A stretch of DNA of 64,000 nucleotides, taken from NCBI GenBank assembly GCA_965248915.1, contig OZ252216.1:1178001-1242000 (forward strand). The letters run 5' to 3'. Shown here piece after piece: positions 35,948 through 44,237 of this stretch (the first letter of the stretch is position 1; every line of letters starts with the position of its first letter). The DNA is from CBDFLA01 sp965248915 (GTDB lineage Bacteria > Pseudomonadota > Alphaproteobacteria > M2410). The notes under the pieces are model-generated. The model was not told where the DNA came from. It made no database searches and saw nothing but the letters and a program-made list of their open reading frames with translations. The translations under genes and the position numbers were made by a program.

Positions 35948-37369
35948 ATGGCACAACGCTCAAAAGTCGTGACCCGATTTGCTCCCTCGCCGACAGGGTA
36001 TTTGCATATTGGGAACGCCAGAACCGCCCTCTTCAATTGGCTCTATGCGCGCCATTGCGGAGGCGTGTTCAAGCTGCGCATTGAGGACACGGATCGCAAA
36101 CGTTCAACAGATGATGCCATTCAGGCGATATTGGATGGCCTTTCTTGGCTGGGGATCGATTGGGACGGAGATCCCATCTTCCAATTTACAAGAGCTGATC
36201 GACATCGCGAGATTGTCGAGGGCCTACTGTCGGAGGGAAATGCCTACCGATGCTATGTGACCCCTGAAGAACTCGCAAACATGCGTGACAAAGCAAGAGC
36301 GGAAGGCAAAAACCAGGTCTATGATCGACGCTGGCGCGATCGCGATCCATCAGATGCCCCATCAGGGGTTGATCCTGTCATTCGGTTGAAAGCTCCGCTG
36401 GAAGGCGAGACAGTTATTGAAGACCGTGTGCAAGGTGACGTGCGCTTCAAGAACGCAGACCTTGATGACATGGTTCTCCTTCGCAGTGACGGAACGCCAA
36501 CCTATATGTTGTCGGTGGTCGTCGACGATCACGATATGGGAATTACCCACGTCATTCGCGGCGATGACCACCTAAACAATGCCGCCCGCCAGGCCCAAAT
36601 ATTCACAGCGCTAAATTGGGAGCTACCGACATATGCCCATGTACCTTTGATCCATGGACCCGATGGCGCCAAGCTCTCAAAGAGGCACGGATCTCTTGGT
36701 GTGGATGCTTATCGCGAAATGGGGCTGCTTCCCGAGACCATGAGAAACTATCTGCTGCGGCTCGGTTGGTCACACGGAGATGATGAGATCATCGACACCG
36801 TTCAAGCGACAGAATGGTTTGATCTAGGGGGGCTAAACAAGTCTGCGGCGCGATTGGACTTTCAAAAAATGGAAAGTCTGAATGGGCACTATTTCACGCA
36901 TGCAGACGACGATCGTTTGACAGCCATGACCGTGGCCGAAGTGGAACATGCTGGCGGTGTGATCGATGAAGTACAATCAGCTCGTATTCAAACGCTCATG
37001 CCTGAATTGAAAGAGCGCGCGAAAACCATAAAAGATCTTGCCGCTTCAATCGCTTTTCTAATTTCAAAGCGACCCTTAGAGATAGATGCGAAAATGGTAA
37101 AGTCTCTTCAAAAGGACGGTGCCAAGGATCTGTTGAAAATCGTGGGGGACCGGCTTGCTGCTTTAGAAAACTGGGACGCCGATGCGCTTGATCAACTTCT
37201 CAAAGATGTTGCAGCTGAACAAGAAGTAGGATTCGGACGTGTCGCTCAACCCTTAAGGGCCGCCATTACCGGAACCCCAAATGCGCCGAGTATCGCTGGT
37301 GTTCTAATTGCCCTCGGCAAGGAAGAGGTACTGGCGCGAATCCGCGATCAACTGTCGGAGGCCACGTAA
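35948..37369 (+). CDS. gltX: Glutamate-tRNA ligase
   Basis: 473 residues. Class I synthetase with the HIGH-type motif RFAPSPTGYLHIGNARTALF, IEDTDRKRS, the KMSKS-type motif AKLSKRHG, and a C-terminal anticodon-binding part with VAQPLRAAITGTPNAPSI. It charges tRNA-Glu, and in many alphaproteobacteria also tRNA-Gln with later amidation. AGGA lies a few bases before ATG 35948. The promoter should be in the 75-base divergent spacer from comEC. Confidence 0.96.
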   Translation: MAQRSKVVTRFAPSPTGYLHIGNARTALFNWLYARHCGGVFKLRIEDTDRKRSTDDAIQAILDGLSWLGIDWDGDPIFQFTRADRHREIVEGLLSEGNAYRCYVTPEELANMRDKARAEGKNQVYDRRWRDRDPSDAPSGVDPVIRLKAPLEGETVIEDRVQGDVRFKNADLDDMVLLRSDGTPTYMLSVVVDDHDMGITHVIRGDDHLNNAARQAQIFTALNWELPTYAHVPLIHGPDGAKLSKRHGSLGVDAYREMGLLPETMRNYLLRLGWSHGDDEIIDTVQATEWFDLGGLNKSAARLDFQKMESLNGHYFTHADDDRLTAMTVAEVEHAGGVIDEVQSARIQTLMPELKERAKTIKDLAASIAFLISKRPLEIDAKMVKSLQKDGAKDLLKIVGDRLAALENWDADALDQLLKDVAAEQEVGFGRVAQPLRAAITGTPNAPSIAGVLIALGKEEVLARIRDQLSEAT

Positions 37370-37431
37370 ACCTTTGATCACAATGACGTTTAAATGAACG
37401 CCCTCACCTCGCCGTTTGTCGCGGACAGGGC

Positions 37432-37437
37432 TATAAT
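37432..37437 (+). promoter_or_regulatory. Candidate -10 element of the gltA promoter
   Basis: A perfect TATAAT lies 66 bases before the gltA ATG in the gltX-gltA spacer. No good -35 hexamer is found at 16-18 bases upstream, so the assignment is tentative. Confidence 0.35.
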
Positions 37438-37503
37438 AGGGGCAGAAAAAAGAACCACGCCCCCGAATAATGTAGGTTCGAGAAGGATTGGAAAGGAACG
37501 CCA

Positions 37504-38817
37504 ATGTCAGTAGAGAGAAAAGCGAAATCAACGCTTGGCAATGCAACGCTCAATATTGGGAAGGACAATTACGAGTTTCCCATCTATGGCGGGACCATCG
37601 GGCCGAGCGTCATCGACATTCGTTCGCTTTATGCCAAGACCGGGCATTTCACCTACGACCCAGGTTTCACATCCACCGGCAGCTGTGATTCCACCATTAC
37701 CTATATTGATGGTGAAGAAGGTGTCCTGCTTTATCGCGGATATCCCATCGAACAACTTGCCGAACACGGCAACTTTATGGAGACCTGCTACTTACTTCTC
37801 TATGGGGAATTGCCGTCGCTAAAGGAAATGAAGCAGTTCCGTCACGACATCACCTATCACACGATGTTGCACGAACAACTGCACAATTTCTTCAAAGGGT
37901 TTAGGCGTGATGCCCACCCAATGGCGATAATGGTGGGCGTGGTTGGCGCCTTGTCCTCTTTCTACCACGACTCAACCGATGTCGACGATCCGCATCAAAG
38001 AATGGTTGCTTGCTATCGCATGATCGCAAAGATGCCGACCATTGCTGCGATGGCTTACAAATACTCGACAGGTCAACCTTTCATCTATCCTCGCAACGAT
38101 ATGGGGTATGCGGACAACTTCTTGAGGATGTGTTTCGCCGTGCCAGCGGAAGATTGGGTCAGCCGCCCTGTTCTGGCCAAGGCGATGGATAAGATCTTTA
38201 TCCTTCACGCTGACCATGAGCAAAACGCTTCAACTTCAACCGTTCGATTGGCTGGTTCTTCAGGCGCAAATCCATTTGCCTGTATTGCTGCTGGCATTGC
38301 TTGTTTGTGGGGTCCGGCCCACGGCGGCGCGAATGAAGCCGCTCTGAAGATGTTGTCAGAGATTGGAACCGTTGATCGCATCCCTGAATACATCAAAAAG
38401 GCCAAGGATCCAGATGACTCGTTCCGTCTCATGGGCTTTGGCCACCGCGTCTATAAGAACTACGACCCACGAGCGCGTGTTATGCAGAAGACTTACCATG
38501 AAGTGCTTGCAGAAATTGACGCGGATCGTGACCCATTAATGGCCGTGGCTCTGGAGCTGGAGCGCATCGCGCTGGAAGACGAATATTTTGTCGAGAAGAA
38601 ACTCTATCCTAACATCGATTTCTACGCCGGAATCACGTTGAGGGCCTTGGGCTTTCCAACTTCCATGTTTACCGTGTTGTTTGCATTGGCCCGGACCGTT
38701 GGCTGGATCGCACAGTGGCGCGAAATGTTGGAAGATCCTGATCAGAAGATTGGCCGCCCGCGCCAGCTCTATGATGGTCCGATCCAACAAGATTACATGC
38801 CAATCGACAAACGATAG
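37504..38817 (+). CDS. gltA: Citrate synthase (type II)
   Basis: 437 residues. The catalytic residues lie in WGPAHGGANEAALKML (His), FGHRVYKNYDPRARVMQ (His) and NIDFYAGITLRALGFPTSMF (Asp). FRRDAHPMAIMVGVVGALSS is typical of the hexameric, NADH-regulated bacterial type. It condenses acetyl-CoA, supplied by the pyruvate dehydrogenase encoded at 10484-15636, with oxaloacetate. AAAGGAA precedes the ATG. Location beside lpxB is the common alphaproteobacterial order. Confidence 0.98.
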   Translation: MSVERKAKSTLGNATLNIGKDNYEFPIYGGTIGPSVIDIRSLYAKTGHFTYDPGFTSTGSCDSTITYIDGEEGVLLYRGYPIEQLAEHGNFMETCYLLLYGELPSLKEMKQFRHDITYHTMLHEQLHNFFKGFRRDAHPMAIMVGVVGALSSFYHDSTDVDDPHQRMVACYRMIAKMPTIAAMAYKYSTGQPFIYPRNDMGYADNFLRMCFAVPAEDWVSRPVLAKAMDKIFILHADHEQNASTSTVRLAGSSGANPFACIAAGIACLWGPAHGGANEAALKMLSEIGTVDRIPEYIKKAKDPDDSFRLMGFGHRVYKNYDPRARVMQKTYHEVLAEIDADRDPLMAVALELERIALEDEYFVEKKLYPNIDFYAGITLRALGFPTSMFTVLFALARTVGWIAQWREMLEDPDQKIGRPRQLYDGPIQQDYMPIDKR

Positions 38818-38820
38818 AAA

Positions 38821-39084
38821 TTGGGGCTATCATTTCACCCGGTTCCAGATGAACGGGGGTGGTTCGTGGAGAACTCAAAGAGCGGTCCAACAAATTGGGT
38901 GGATGGTGAACGCCGTCCGCCGACGCACATCGCGCGTTTTGGTCAAGCAAAACGTAAAAAGCCCCCTGCCAATGACAATCGCGAGCCCGCAGCAAAGTTT
39001 TTATCAAAGTGGGTGTTGAGGATGCGCGGCATTCTCTTGCCGATTATTGGCGCTGCAATTCTTATCTACGCCATGACCCATTAG
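38821..39084 (+). CDS. Possible 87-residue protein with one C-terminal membrane segment
   Basis: I do not recognise a family. The frame opens with a TTG at 38821 right after the gltA stop; GTGs at 38866 and 38899 are alternative starts and none has a good Shine-Dalgarno, so the start is uncertain. The protein has a charged middle (GQAKRKKPPANDNREPAAK), with an ANDN stretch often seen in small alphaproteobacterial proteins, and a C-terminal hydrophobic helix (ILLPIIGAAILIYAM). If real, it is cotranscribed with gltA and tail-anchored. It is convergent with lpxB. Confidence 0.5.
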   Translation: MGLSFHPVPDERGWFVENSKSGPTNWVDGERRPPTHIARFGQAKRKKPPANDNREPAAKFLSKWVLRMRGILLPIIGAAILIYAMTH

Positions 39085-39106
39085 GTCACGCCATGCGCTC
39101 CGCCTT

Positions 39107-40291
39107 CTATTTCTTGTGCAACACAACGTCCAGGATCGCCTGAGCGGCACGGTGGCTCGGGCGTTCCGCCCCCAGGCCTAGCTTTTGTACAGCCTGTGCC
39201 ATTTCCATTTTCTGTCGGTCACACTCCTGTTCGCTGGTAAGGAGGTTCTCAAGTGCAGAGGCAAGTGCAGCAGGCGTGCAATCTTCTTGTATGAATTCAG
39301 GAAAGACTTCCTTTTCCTGAATAATATTCACCAAGGACACCAACGGAATATTGATCATGCGACGCGCAATGGCGGCTGTGAACCGCCCTACCCGGTAGGC
39401 AATAACAGTCGGCGTTGATGACAGAGCGAGTTCCGTTGATACCGTTCCAGAGGCGGCGAGTGCCAAATCCATGGCGTCAAAGGATGCAAACTTTCCCTCT
39501 CCATCTCGAACAATCGTGAGAGGCGTTGGCCAATCCTCTGTTTCTTCAATCAGTCGTTCTGCAACATGCGGCACAGTCGGCATAACAGTGTGGAGGTTTG
39601 AGCGCGTCTTTGCGAGTTCAGCTACCGTTTCTCTAAATACCGGCAGCAAGAATCTCAACTCGTTTGATCGACTGCCTGGCAGGACGCCTAAGATTATCTT
39701 GTCACCGGAGATTTCGTGCTTTTCTAAGAATTCACTACCACCCTTCATACGAAATGCCCTTTCGATCACCGGATGGCCGACAAAAGTGGTGGCAAGTCCG
39801 TGTGACTCAAAGAATGCGGGCTCAAAGGGAAGCAGAGCTAGCAGGTGGTGGATAAATCCGCCAAGCGTCTCAGCGCGCTTTGGTCGCGACGCCCACACTT
39901 GTGGTGCAACATACTTGATGACTTTGATGTTGGACCCACGCTTGGCAAGCATGCGCCCAATACGATGCGTGAAATCCGGCGCATCAATAAGCACAACGGC
40001 ATCTGGCCGCTCTCGCTCGGCGTAATCAGCGGTTTCGCGAACCCGTCGCAGGATCAAAGGTATTTTGGGCACGACTTCGCGAAGGCCCATGACCGCGGTG
40101 TCATCCAATGAAAACAGAGACACAAGACCCTGCTCTGTCATGCCTTCCCCGCCAACCCCTGAGATCTTTATGCGGCCATTGGTAAGTTCCTTTAAGGCTC
40201 CCATGAGTTGTTCGCCCAAGGCGTCGCCCGAAGGCTCGCCAGCCACCAACATAATATGAGGAACGGATTGGTCGACAGATTCAAGGGTCAC
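39107..40291 (-). CDS. lpxB: Lipid-A-disaccharide synthase
   Basis: 394 residues from a GTG at 40291 that overlaps the lpxI stop (GTGA). It has the N-terminal LVAGEPSGDALGEQLMGALK, VVLIDAPDFTHRIGRMLAKR, YVAPQVWASRPKRAETL, LGVLPGSRSNELRF and LALAASGTVSTELALSSTP. It joins UDP-diacylglucosamine and lipid X to form the lipid A disaccharide. It is the last gene of the long envelope cluster. Confidence 0.96.
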   Translation of the reverse strand: MTLESVDQSVPHIMLVAGEPSGDALGEQLMGALKELTNGRIKISGVGGEGMTEQGLVSLFSLDDTAVMGLREVVPKIPLILRRVRETADYAERERPDAVVLIDAPDFTHRIGRMLAKRGSNIKVIKYVAPQVWASRPKRAETLGGFIHHLLALLPFEPAFFESHGLATTFVGHPVIERAFRMKGGSEFLEKHEISGDKIILGVLPGSRSNELRFLLPVFRETVAELAKTRSNLHTVMPTVPHVAERLIEETEDWPTPLTIVRDGEGKFASFDAMDLALAASGTVSTELALSSTPTVIAYRVGRFTAAIARRMINIPLVSLVNIIQEKEVFPEFIQEDCTPAALASALENLLTSEQECDRQKMEMAQAVQKLGLGAERPSHRAAQAILDVVLHKK

Positions 40292-41157
40292 GAAATTCCC
40301 TCGTCCACATCAATTCCAAGCACAAAGAGGCCAGCTTTGTCCGCAGCAGATATCACTTTCTCTGGGTCCAATATGAGGGCGCCACCTGCAGCAACGGCGA
40401 TGCCCGCCAAGCCAGCACGATCTGCCATCTCGACCGTTCTGACGCCGATGGTTGGAAGGTCGACACGCTTCTCTTGCCCTTTCTTTGGGATCTTAACGAG
40501 GCACCCACGTCTCTTGTCGATGTCACCTCGAATTTCTTTGGGCAACTCCGCACTTCTGCGAAGCATAAGGTCGGTACCCTCCGCTGCTTCAATGGCCAGA
40601 ACAAGCTGATCGCAGATCACGACGCCCTGCCCAACATCGAAGCCGCTTGTCGCGTTGAGTAATTCGATGCCCTTCAAGATATCAGTCTTGTCCGTATCGG
40701 TTGGCACATGAAGACCCATTACACCGGAACCTGCCAGCAACTCCGCAAGAATTGTTTCAGCGCCAACAACTACATAGCCCTTCTTTTCCAATGCCTCGAC
40801 AAGCACTGTCAGAAGAGCGTCATCCCCCTTGCGCGCAGCATTGAGCACCTTGGGAAGGAGTTTGGCTCCGGCGCGATCTAACTTGAGTTGGGAGAAATCC
40901 GGCCGCTTCACATAGCCTGCAATAACAACGGTCTCACATCCCGCTGTTTCTAAGCTCTTGTAGGTTTGTCCAATGCCACCCAGCGAAATCCAAACATGCT
41001 CAAAATCAACAATCTCTGGCCCGGCCCAACCTTCAATACCCAGTATGATGAAGGGTCGACCCAACGACTGACAGGCTCTGGCCAGGCGGATTGGCAGTTC
41101 ACCGCCACCAGCGATGATGCCCACCTTGCCGAGATGTTCTGTGTTAGGTGGGGTCAC
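40288..41157 (-). CDS. lpxI: UDP-2,3-diacylglucosamine pyrophosphatase LpxI
   Basis: 289 residues from a GTG at 41157, one base after the lpxA stop; the frame is open further into lpxA, but that part is only an overlap with lpxA. It starts GKVGIIAGGGELPIRLARAC, and has VVIAGYVKRPDFSQL, GDDALLTVLVEALEKKGYVV and the C-terminal GVRTVEMADRAGLAGIAVAA followed by GGALIL. LpxI is the alphaproteobacterial replacement for LpxH and makes lipid X plus UMP by attacking the alpha-phosphate. It sits between lpxA and lpxB, its normal place. Confidence 0.93.
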   Translation of the reverse strand: MTPPNTEHLGKVGIIAGGGELPIRLARACQSLGRPFIILGIEGWAGPEIVDFEHVWISLGGIGQTYKSLETAGCETVVIAGYVKRPDFSQLKLDRAGAKLLPKVLNAARKGDDALLTVLVEALEKKGYVVVGAETILAELLAGSGVMGLHVPTDTDKTDILKGIELLNATSGFDVGQGVVICDQLVLAIEAAEGTDLMLRRSAELPKEIRGDIDKRRGCLVKIPKKGQEKRVDLPTIGVRTVEMADRAGLAGIAVAAGGALILDPEKVISAADKAGLFVLGIDVDEGIS

Positions 41158-41158
41158 T

Positions 41159-41959
41159 TTAGTTGGAACGTTCCATTCTAGGCATGCAAACTGATCGCGA
41201 AGATCCGCTGCGAATGAAGTCAATGATCTCCATGACTTCTTTGTTTTCACCAAAAAGGTCGGCAACGTCTTCAATCCGCTCTTGAAACGTGCCTTCTTGT
41301 GCGAACAACAGACGATAGGCCGCCCGCAATTTGTGTATCGTTTCACGGTCCATCCCGCGACGTTTCATGCCGACGATATTGAGGCCTGAAAGATAAGCGC
41401 GATTAGACAAACAAGAACCGTACGGAATTAAATCGCTTTCGAGTCCCGCCATACCGCCCACGAAGGCGTAAGATCCAATGCGGCTAAATTGGTGGACGGC
41501 ACAAAGCCCGCCCAAATTGACATAGTCCTCAACAACTACATGACCGCCAATTGTCGCGTTGTTTGCGAATATGGCATAGTCGCCAACAATGCAGTCATGG
41601 GCCACATGTGCCCCGGCCATGAACATTCCATTATCACCGATAACCGTTTGTCCGCGACCCTCTTTGGTGCCTGGATGCATGGTGACATGTTCGCGAATGA
41701 GATTGTTCTTCCCGATAATGAGTTTGGTATTGTCTGATGAAAGCTTCAAGACTTGCGGCGATTGCCCGATGGCAGCAAAAGGGTGAATGATGGATCCATT
41801 GCCAATCGACGTGTAACCATCAATCGCCACATGTCCCAACAGACGAACGCCGTCGCCTAGAGTGACATTCGGTCCGATAATGCAATACGGGCCGATATCA
41901 GCGTCCGCGCCAACCACCGCACCATCTTCAATGATCGCGGTTGGGTGAGTCTTCCCCAT
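41159..41959 (-). CDS. lpxA: UDP-N-acetylglucosamine O-acyltransferase
   Basis: 266 residues, a left-handed beta-helix of hexapeptide repeats (IEDGAVVGADADIGPYCIIG onward), with the catalytic His region MAGAHVAHDCIVGDYAIFAN and the C-terminal helical part (LNIVGMKRRGMDRETIHKLR). It adds the first acyl chain to UDP-GlcNAc. It is five bases after fabZ, with which it competes for hydroxyacyl-ACP. Confidence 0.97.
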   Translation of the reverse strand: MGKTHPTAIIEDGAVVGADADIGPYCIIGPNVTLGDGVRLLGHVAIDGYTSIGNGSIIHPFAAIGQSPQVLKLSSDNTKLIIGKNNLIREHVTMHPGTKEGRGQTVIGDNGMFMAGAHVAHDCIVGDYAIFANNATIGGHVVVEDYVNLGGLCAVHQFSRIGSYAFVGGMAGLESDLIPYGSCLSNRAYLSGLNIVGMKRRGMDRETIHKLRAAYRLLFAQEGTFQERIEDVADLFGENKEVMEIIDFIRSGSSRSVCMPRMERSN

Positions 41960-41964
41960 AGATC

Positions 41965-42459
41965 TTACCTATCTCTAATCATGGCGCCAAATTCGGCATC
42001 AGCAACGGTTTTGCCATCCACGGTCGCCTCCCCCCGAAACTTCCAAATAGCGCCTCTCGACTTTGTCACCCGAACGTCGAGTCGCAATTGATCGCCTGGC
42101 ACCACCGGAGCTCTAAATCTCGCCTTATCGATGGTCATGAAATAGACCAGTTTGTCCAGCGCATCATCGCCCAATTTGTGAACCACAAATGCTGCTGCGG
42201 TTTGCGCCATTGCTTCAATAATCAAGACGCCAGGCATGACTGGATGGCCTGGAAAGTGGCCGGCAAAGAACTGATCATTGATGGTTACGTTCTTAACGCC
42301 AACGGCACCGACCTCATGGTCGATATCTTCCATGCCGTCTATCAGTAGAAAGGGATAGCGGTGAGGAATAAGTCGCATCACCGCGTTCACGTCGAGCTTC
42401 ACCAAGTTGGCGCTTTTCGTTCTTGATCTACTATCTGAACTGAGGTCGTTCATAGCCAT
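41965..42459 (-). CDS. fabZ: 3-hydroxyacyl-ACP dehydratase FabZ
   Basis: 164 residues from ATG 42459; ATG 42453 is equally possible, and the frame continues upstream only inside lpxD. The hot-dog fold has LIPHRYPFLLIDGM and the catalytic motif HFPGHPVMPGVLIIEAMAQ (His and the following Glu). It dehydrates 3-hydroxyacyl-ACP in fatty-acid elongation. The lpxD-fabZ-lpxA order is universal in this group. Confidence 0.96.
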   Translation of the reverse strand: MAMNDLSSDSRSRTKSANLVKLDVNAVMRLIPHRYPFLLIDGMEDIDHEVGAVGVKNVTINDQFFAGHFPGHPVMPGVLIIEAMAQTAAAFVVHKLGDDALDKLVYFMTIDKARFRAPVVPGDQLRLDVRVTKSRGAIWKFRGEATVDGKTVADAEFGAMIRDR

Positions 42460-42479
42460 TCTCACTCGCTCACCAATGC

Positions 42480-43508
42480 CTACACTTTTCGTTTCTTCTG
42501 TTTGCCCAATCTGGATAGTGCCGCCATTTCGCGGCGCCATTGGCTCACCGGCTTCGCGGGATAACCACCATAGACACCGCCAGCCGGTAAGCTCTTGGTT
42601 ATACCAGCCTTGGCGGCAACTTGAGCACCGTCTCCAATAGTTAGGTGTCCGGCGGCCCCGGCGTTACCTCCTAAGACGACGAAATCGCCCAAAGTAGTGC
42701 TCCCTGAGAGGCCCACCATGCCAACAACGACACAATGTCGACCAATGACGCAGTTGTGCCCGATTTGCACCAGATTATCAATCTTGGTCCCCTCACCGAT
42801 AACCGTGTCCTCAACAGTGCCGCGGTCAATAGCTGAGCAAGCCCCAACTTCGACCCGGTCTTGAAGGATGACCCTACCGAGTTGAGGAACCTTGTGATGC
42901 CCGGCCAAGCCGGAGGCGAAACCAAATCCTTCTCCGCCAATTGAGGCGTTGGGCTGAATGACAATTTCATTGCCGGCCAAAGTGAACTGAACCACAGCTC
43001 CGGCATTTACAGTAGAATTTCTGCCTATTGTGACCCCAGGGCCAATGGTGACATTTGGGCCAATGGTTGTGCCTCGACCAATCTCAGCTCGCGCCCCAAT
43101 GACCGACCCCGGCCCAATGCCAACACCCTTTTCGATCTGTGCGCTTGGATCAATGAGCAGTTTTGTACCGGCTCCAACTATTGGATCTCGGATTTCATAA
43201 AAGTAGGCTGCGGCAAGCGCGTAACTCTTCTGCGGATCCTCGGAAACCAAAATCGCCATTCCGTTTGGAACAACGTCAACATCACCCTCTCGCACAATAC
43301 ACGCAGTCGCTTTGGATTGGCGAAGGTCGTCGTGATATTTAGGCGATCCACAAAATGCTATTTGTCCGTAATCGGCGGAGGAAAGAGGAGCAACATCCTC
43401 GATCAGCAAGGTGTCACTGTTGGGCTCGGCCAACCTTGCTTCCAGCTGCGGGGCCAAGTCTTCTAGGGAAATCGGGTCGCTTTTCAAGTAGAATCGTGTG
43501 TCAGCCAT
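42480..43508 (-). CDS. lpxD: UDP-3-O-(3-hydroxyacyl)glucosamine N-acyltransferase
   Basis: 342 residues. A roughly 100-residue uridine-binding N-terminal domain is followed by hexapeptide repeats (VGIGPGSVIGARAEIGRGTT and after), with GFGFASGLAGHHKVPQLGRV, IDRGTVEDTVIGEGTKIDNL and the catalytic His in VQIGHNCVIG. It adds the second acyl chain to lipid A. It begins the lpxD-fabZ-lpxA-lpxI-lpxB run. A terminator at 43545-43575 separates it from skp, so it likely has its own promoter or relies on read-through. Confidence 0.97.
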   Translation of the reverse strand: MADTRFYLKSDPISLEDLAPQLEARLAEPNSDTLLIEDVAPLSSADYGQIAFCGSPKYHDDLRQSKATACIVREGDVDVVPNGMAILVSEDPQKSYALAAAYFYEIRDPIVGAGTKLLIDPSAQIEKGVGIGPGSVIGARAEIGRGTTIGPNVTIGPGVTIGRNSTVNAGAVVQFTLAGNEIVIQPNASIGGEGFGFASGLAGHHKVPQLGRVILQDRVEVGACSAIDRGTVEDTVIGEGTKIDNLVQIGHNCVIGRHCVVVGMVGLSGSTTLGDFVVLGGNAGAAGHLTIGDGAQVAAKAGITKSLPAGGVYGGYPAKPVSQWRREMAALSRLGKQKKRKV

Positions 43509-43544
43509 TCAGCATTTATAGGGTCTATCTCACTGTATCCAAAT

Positions 43545-43575
43545 AAAAAAGGTGCCTCCCAATGGAAGGCACCTT
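43545..43575 (-). terminator. Rho-independent terminator between skp and lpxD
   Basis: On the minus strand a nine-base perfect stem (43567-43575 with 43549-43557, AAGGTGCCT/AGGCACCTT) encloses a nine-base loop and is followed by six T. It lies 24 bases after the skp stop. Confidence 0.8.
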
Positions 43576-43598
43576 GGATTTTCGGGAAAAGATCCAAC

Positions 43599-44234
43599 CT
43601 ATTTGTTATTCGCCTTTTTCTGCGCTTCCTGTAATTTCTTCATGCGCTCTTGGGTCGCTGCCACTAGGTCTTTGAACAAAATGCGCTCGACTTTGATTTT
43701 AGGTGAACGGGCATCCAATCTTTTGATGGCTTCCGGCGTAATGTCATATTCTGATGCAGCCATCATCACGTAGCTGTTTTCAAACAACATTGTGGCGTTT
43801 CTCTCCACCATAATCTCTTGTATAATTGGTAGAAGCTGGGTCATCAATTTGGACCGAACTTGCTCGTTTAAAACCGTCAACTCTTTCTCGTATTTATAGT
43901 CGATAAATTTTTGTTTCTGCATCATTTCGATCTGTTTGGTTTTGTACTGATCAGCTGGGAGCAACGCCTTTTGTTGGATCAGATTGTCCATCTCCGTTTT
44001 CAGCTGCACCATCTCGGCATCTTTGTCTTTCATGATGGCTTCGTTGATTTGGACAATCTGCTCCCGCTGGTTTCTTCCAGCAAGAGATTTACGAAACACC
44101 TCTTCTTGGTCGATTATGGCAACCACAGGAGGTTCAGCTGCAACCTTTGTCGTGATGATCCCAAAGTTTGCAACAATGCCGATCACAAGAGCTGCAATGG
44201 CCATGGGGAAACGGGAAAAAGCAAGTAATTTCAT
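43599..44234 (-). CDS. skp: OmpH/Skp-family periplasmic chaperone
   Basis: 211 residues. A signal peptide (MAIAALVIGIVANFGIITT, cleavage near VAAEPP) precedes VVAIIDQEEVFRKSLAGRNQ and a long coiled-coil body (about 70-150) with a Lys/Gln-rich C-terminus. Skp trimers hold unfolded outer-membrane proteins in the periplasm for BamA, encoded three bases upstream. The bamA-skp order is conserved, and a terminator ends the unit here. Confidence 0.92.
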   Translation of the reverse strand: MKLLAFSRFPMAIAALVIGIVANFGIITTKVAAEPPVVAIIDQEEVFRKSLAGRNQREQIVQINEAIMKDKDAEMVQLKTEMDNLIQQKALLPADQYKTKQIEMMQKQKFIDYKYEKELTVLNEQVRSKLMTQLLPIIQEIMVERNATMLFENSYVMMAASEYDITPEAIKRLDARSPKIKVERILFKDLVAATQERMKKLQEAQKKANNK

Positions 44235-44237
44235 GAT

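Noticed and set aside
37460..37500. GGTTCGA sequence resembling a tRNA T-loop upstream of gltA
   Set aside because: No acceptor, D or anticodon stems can be formed around it.
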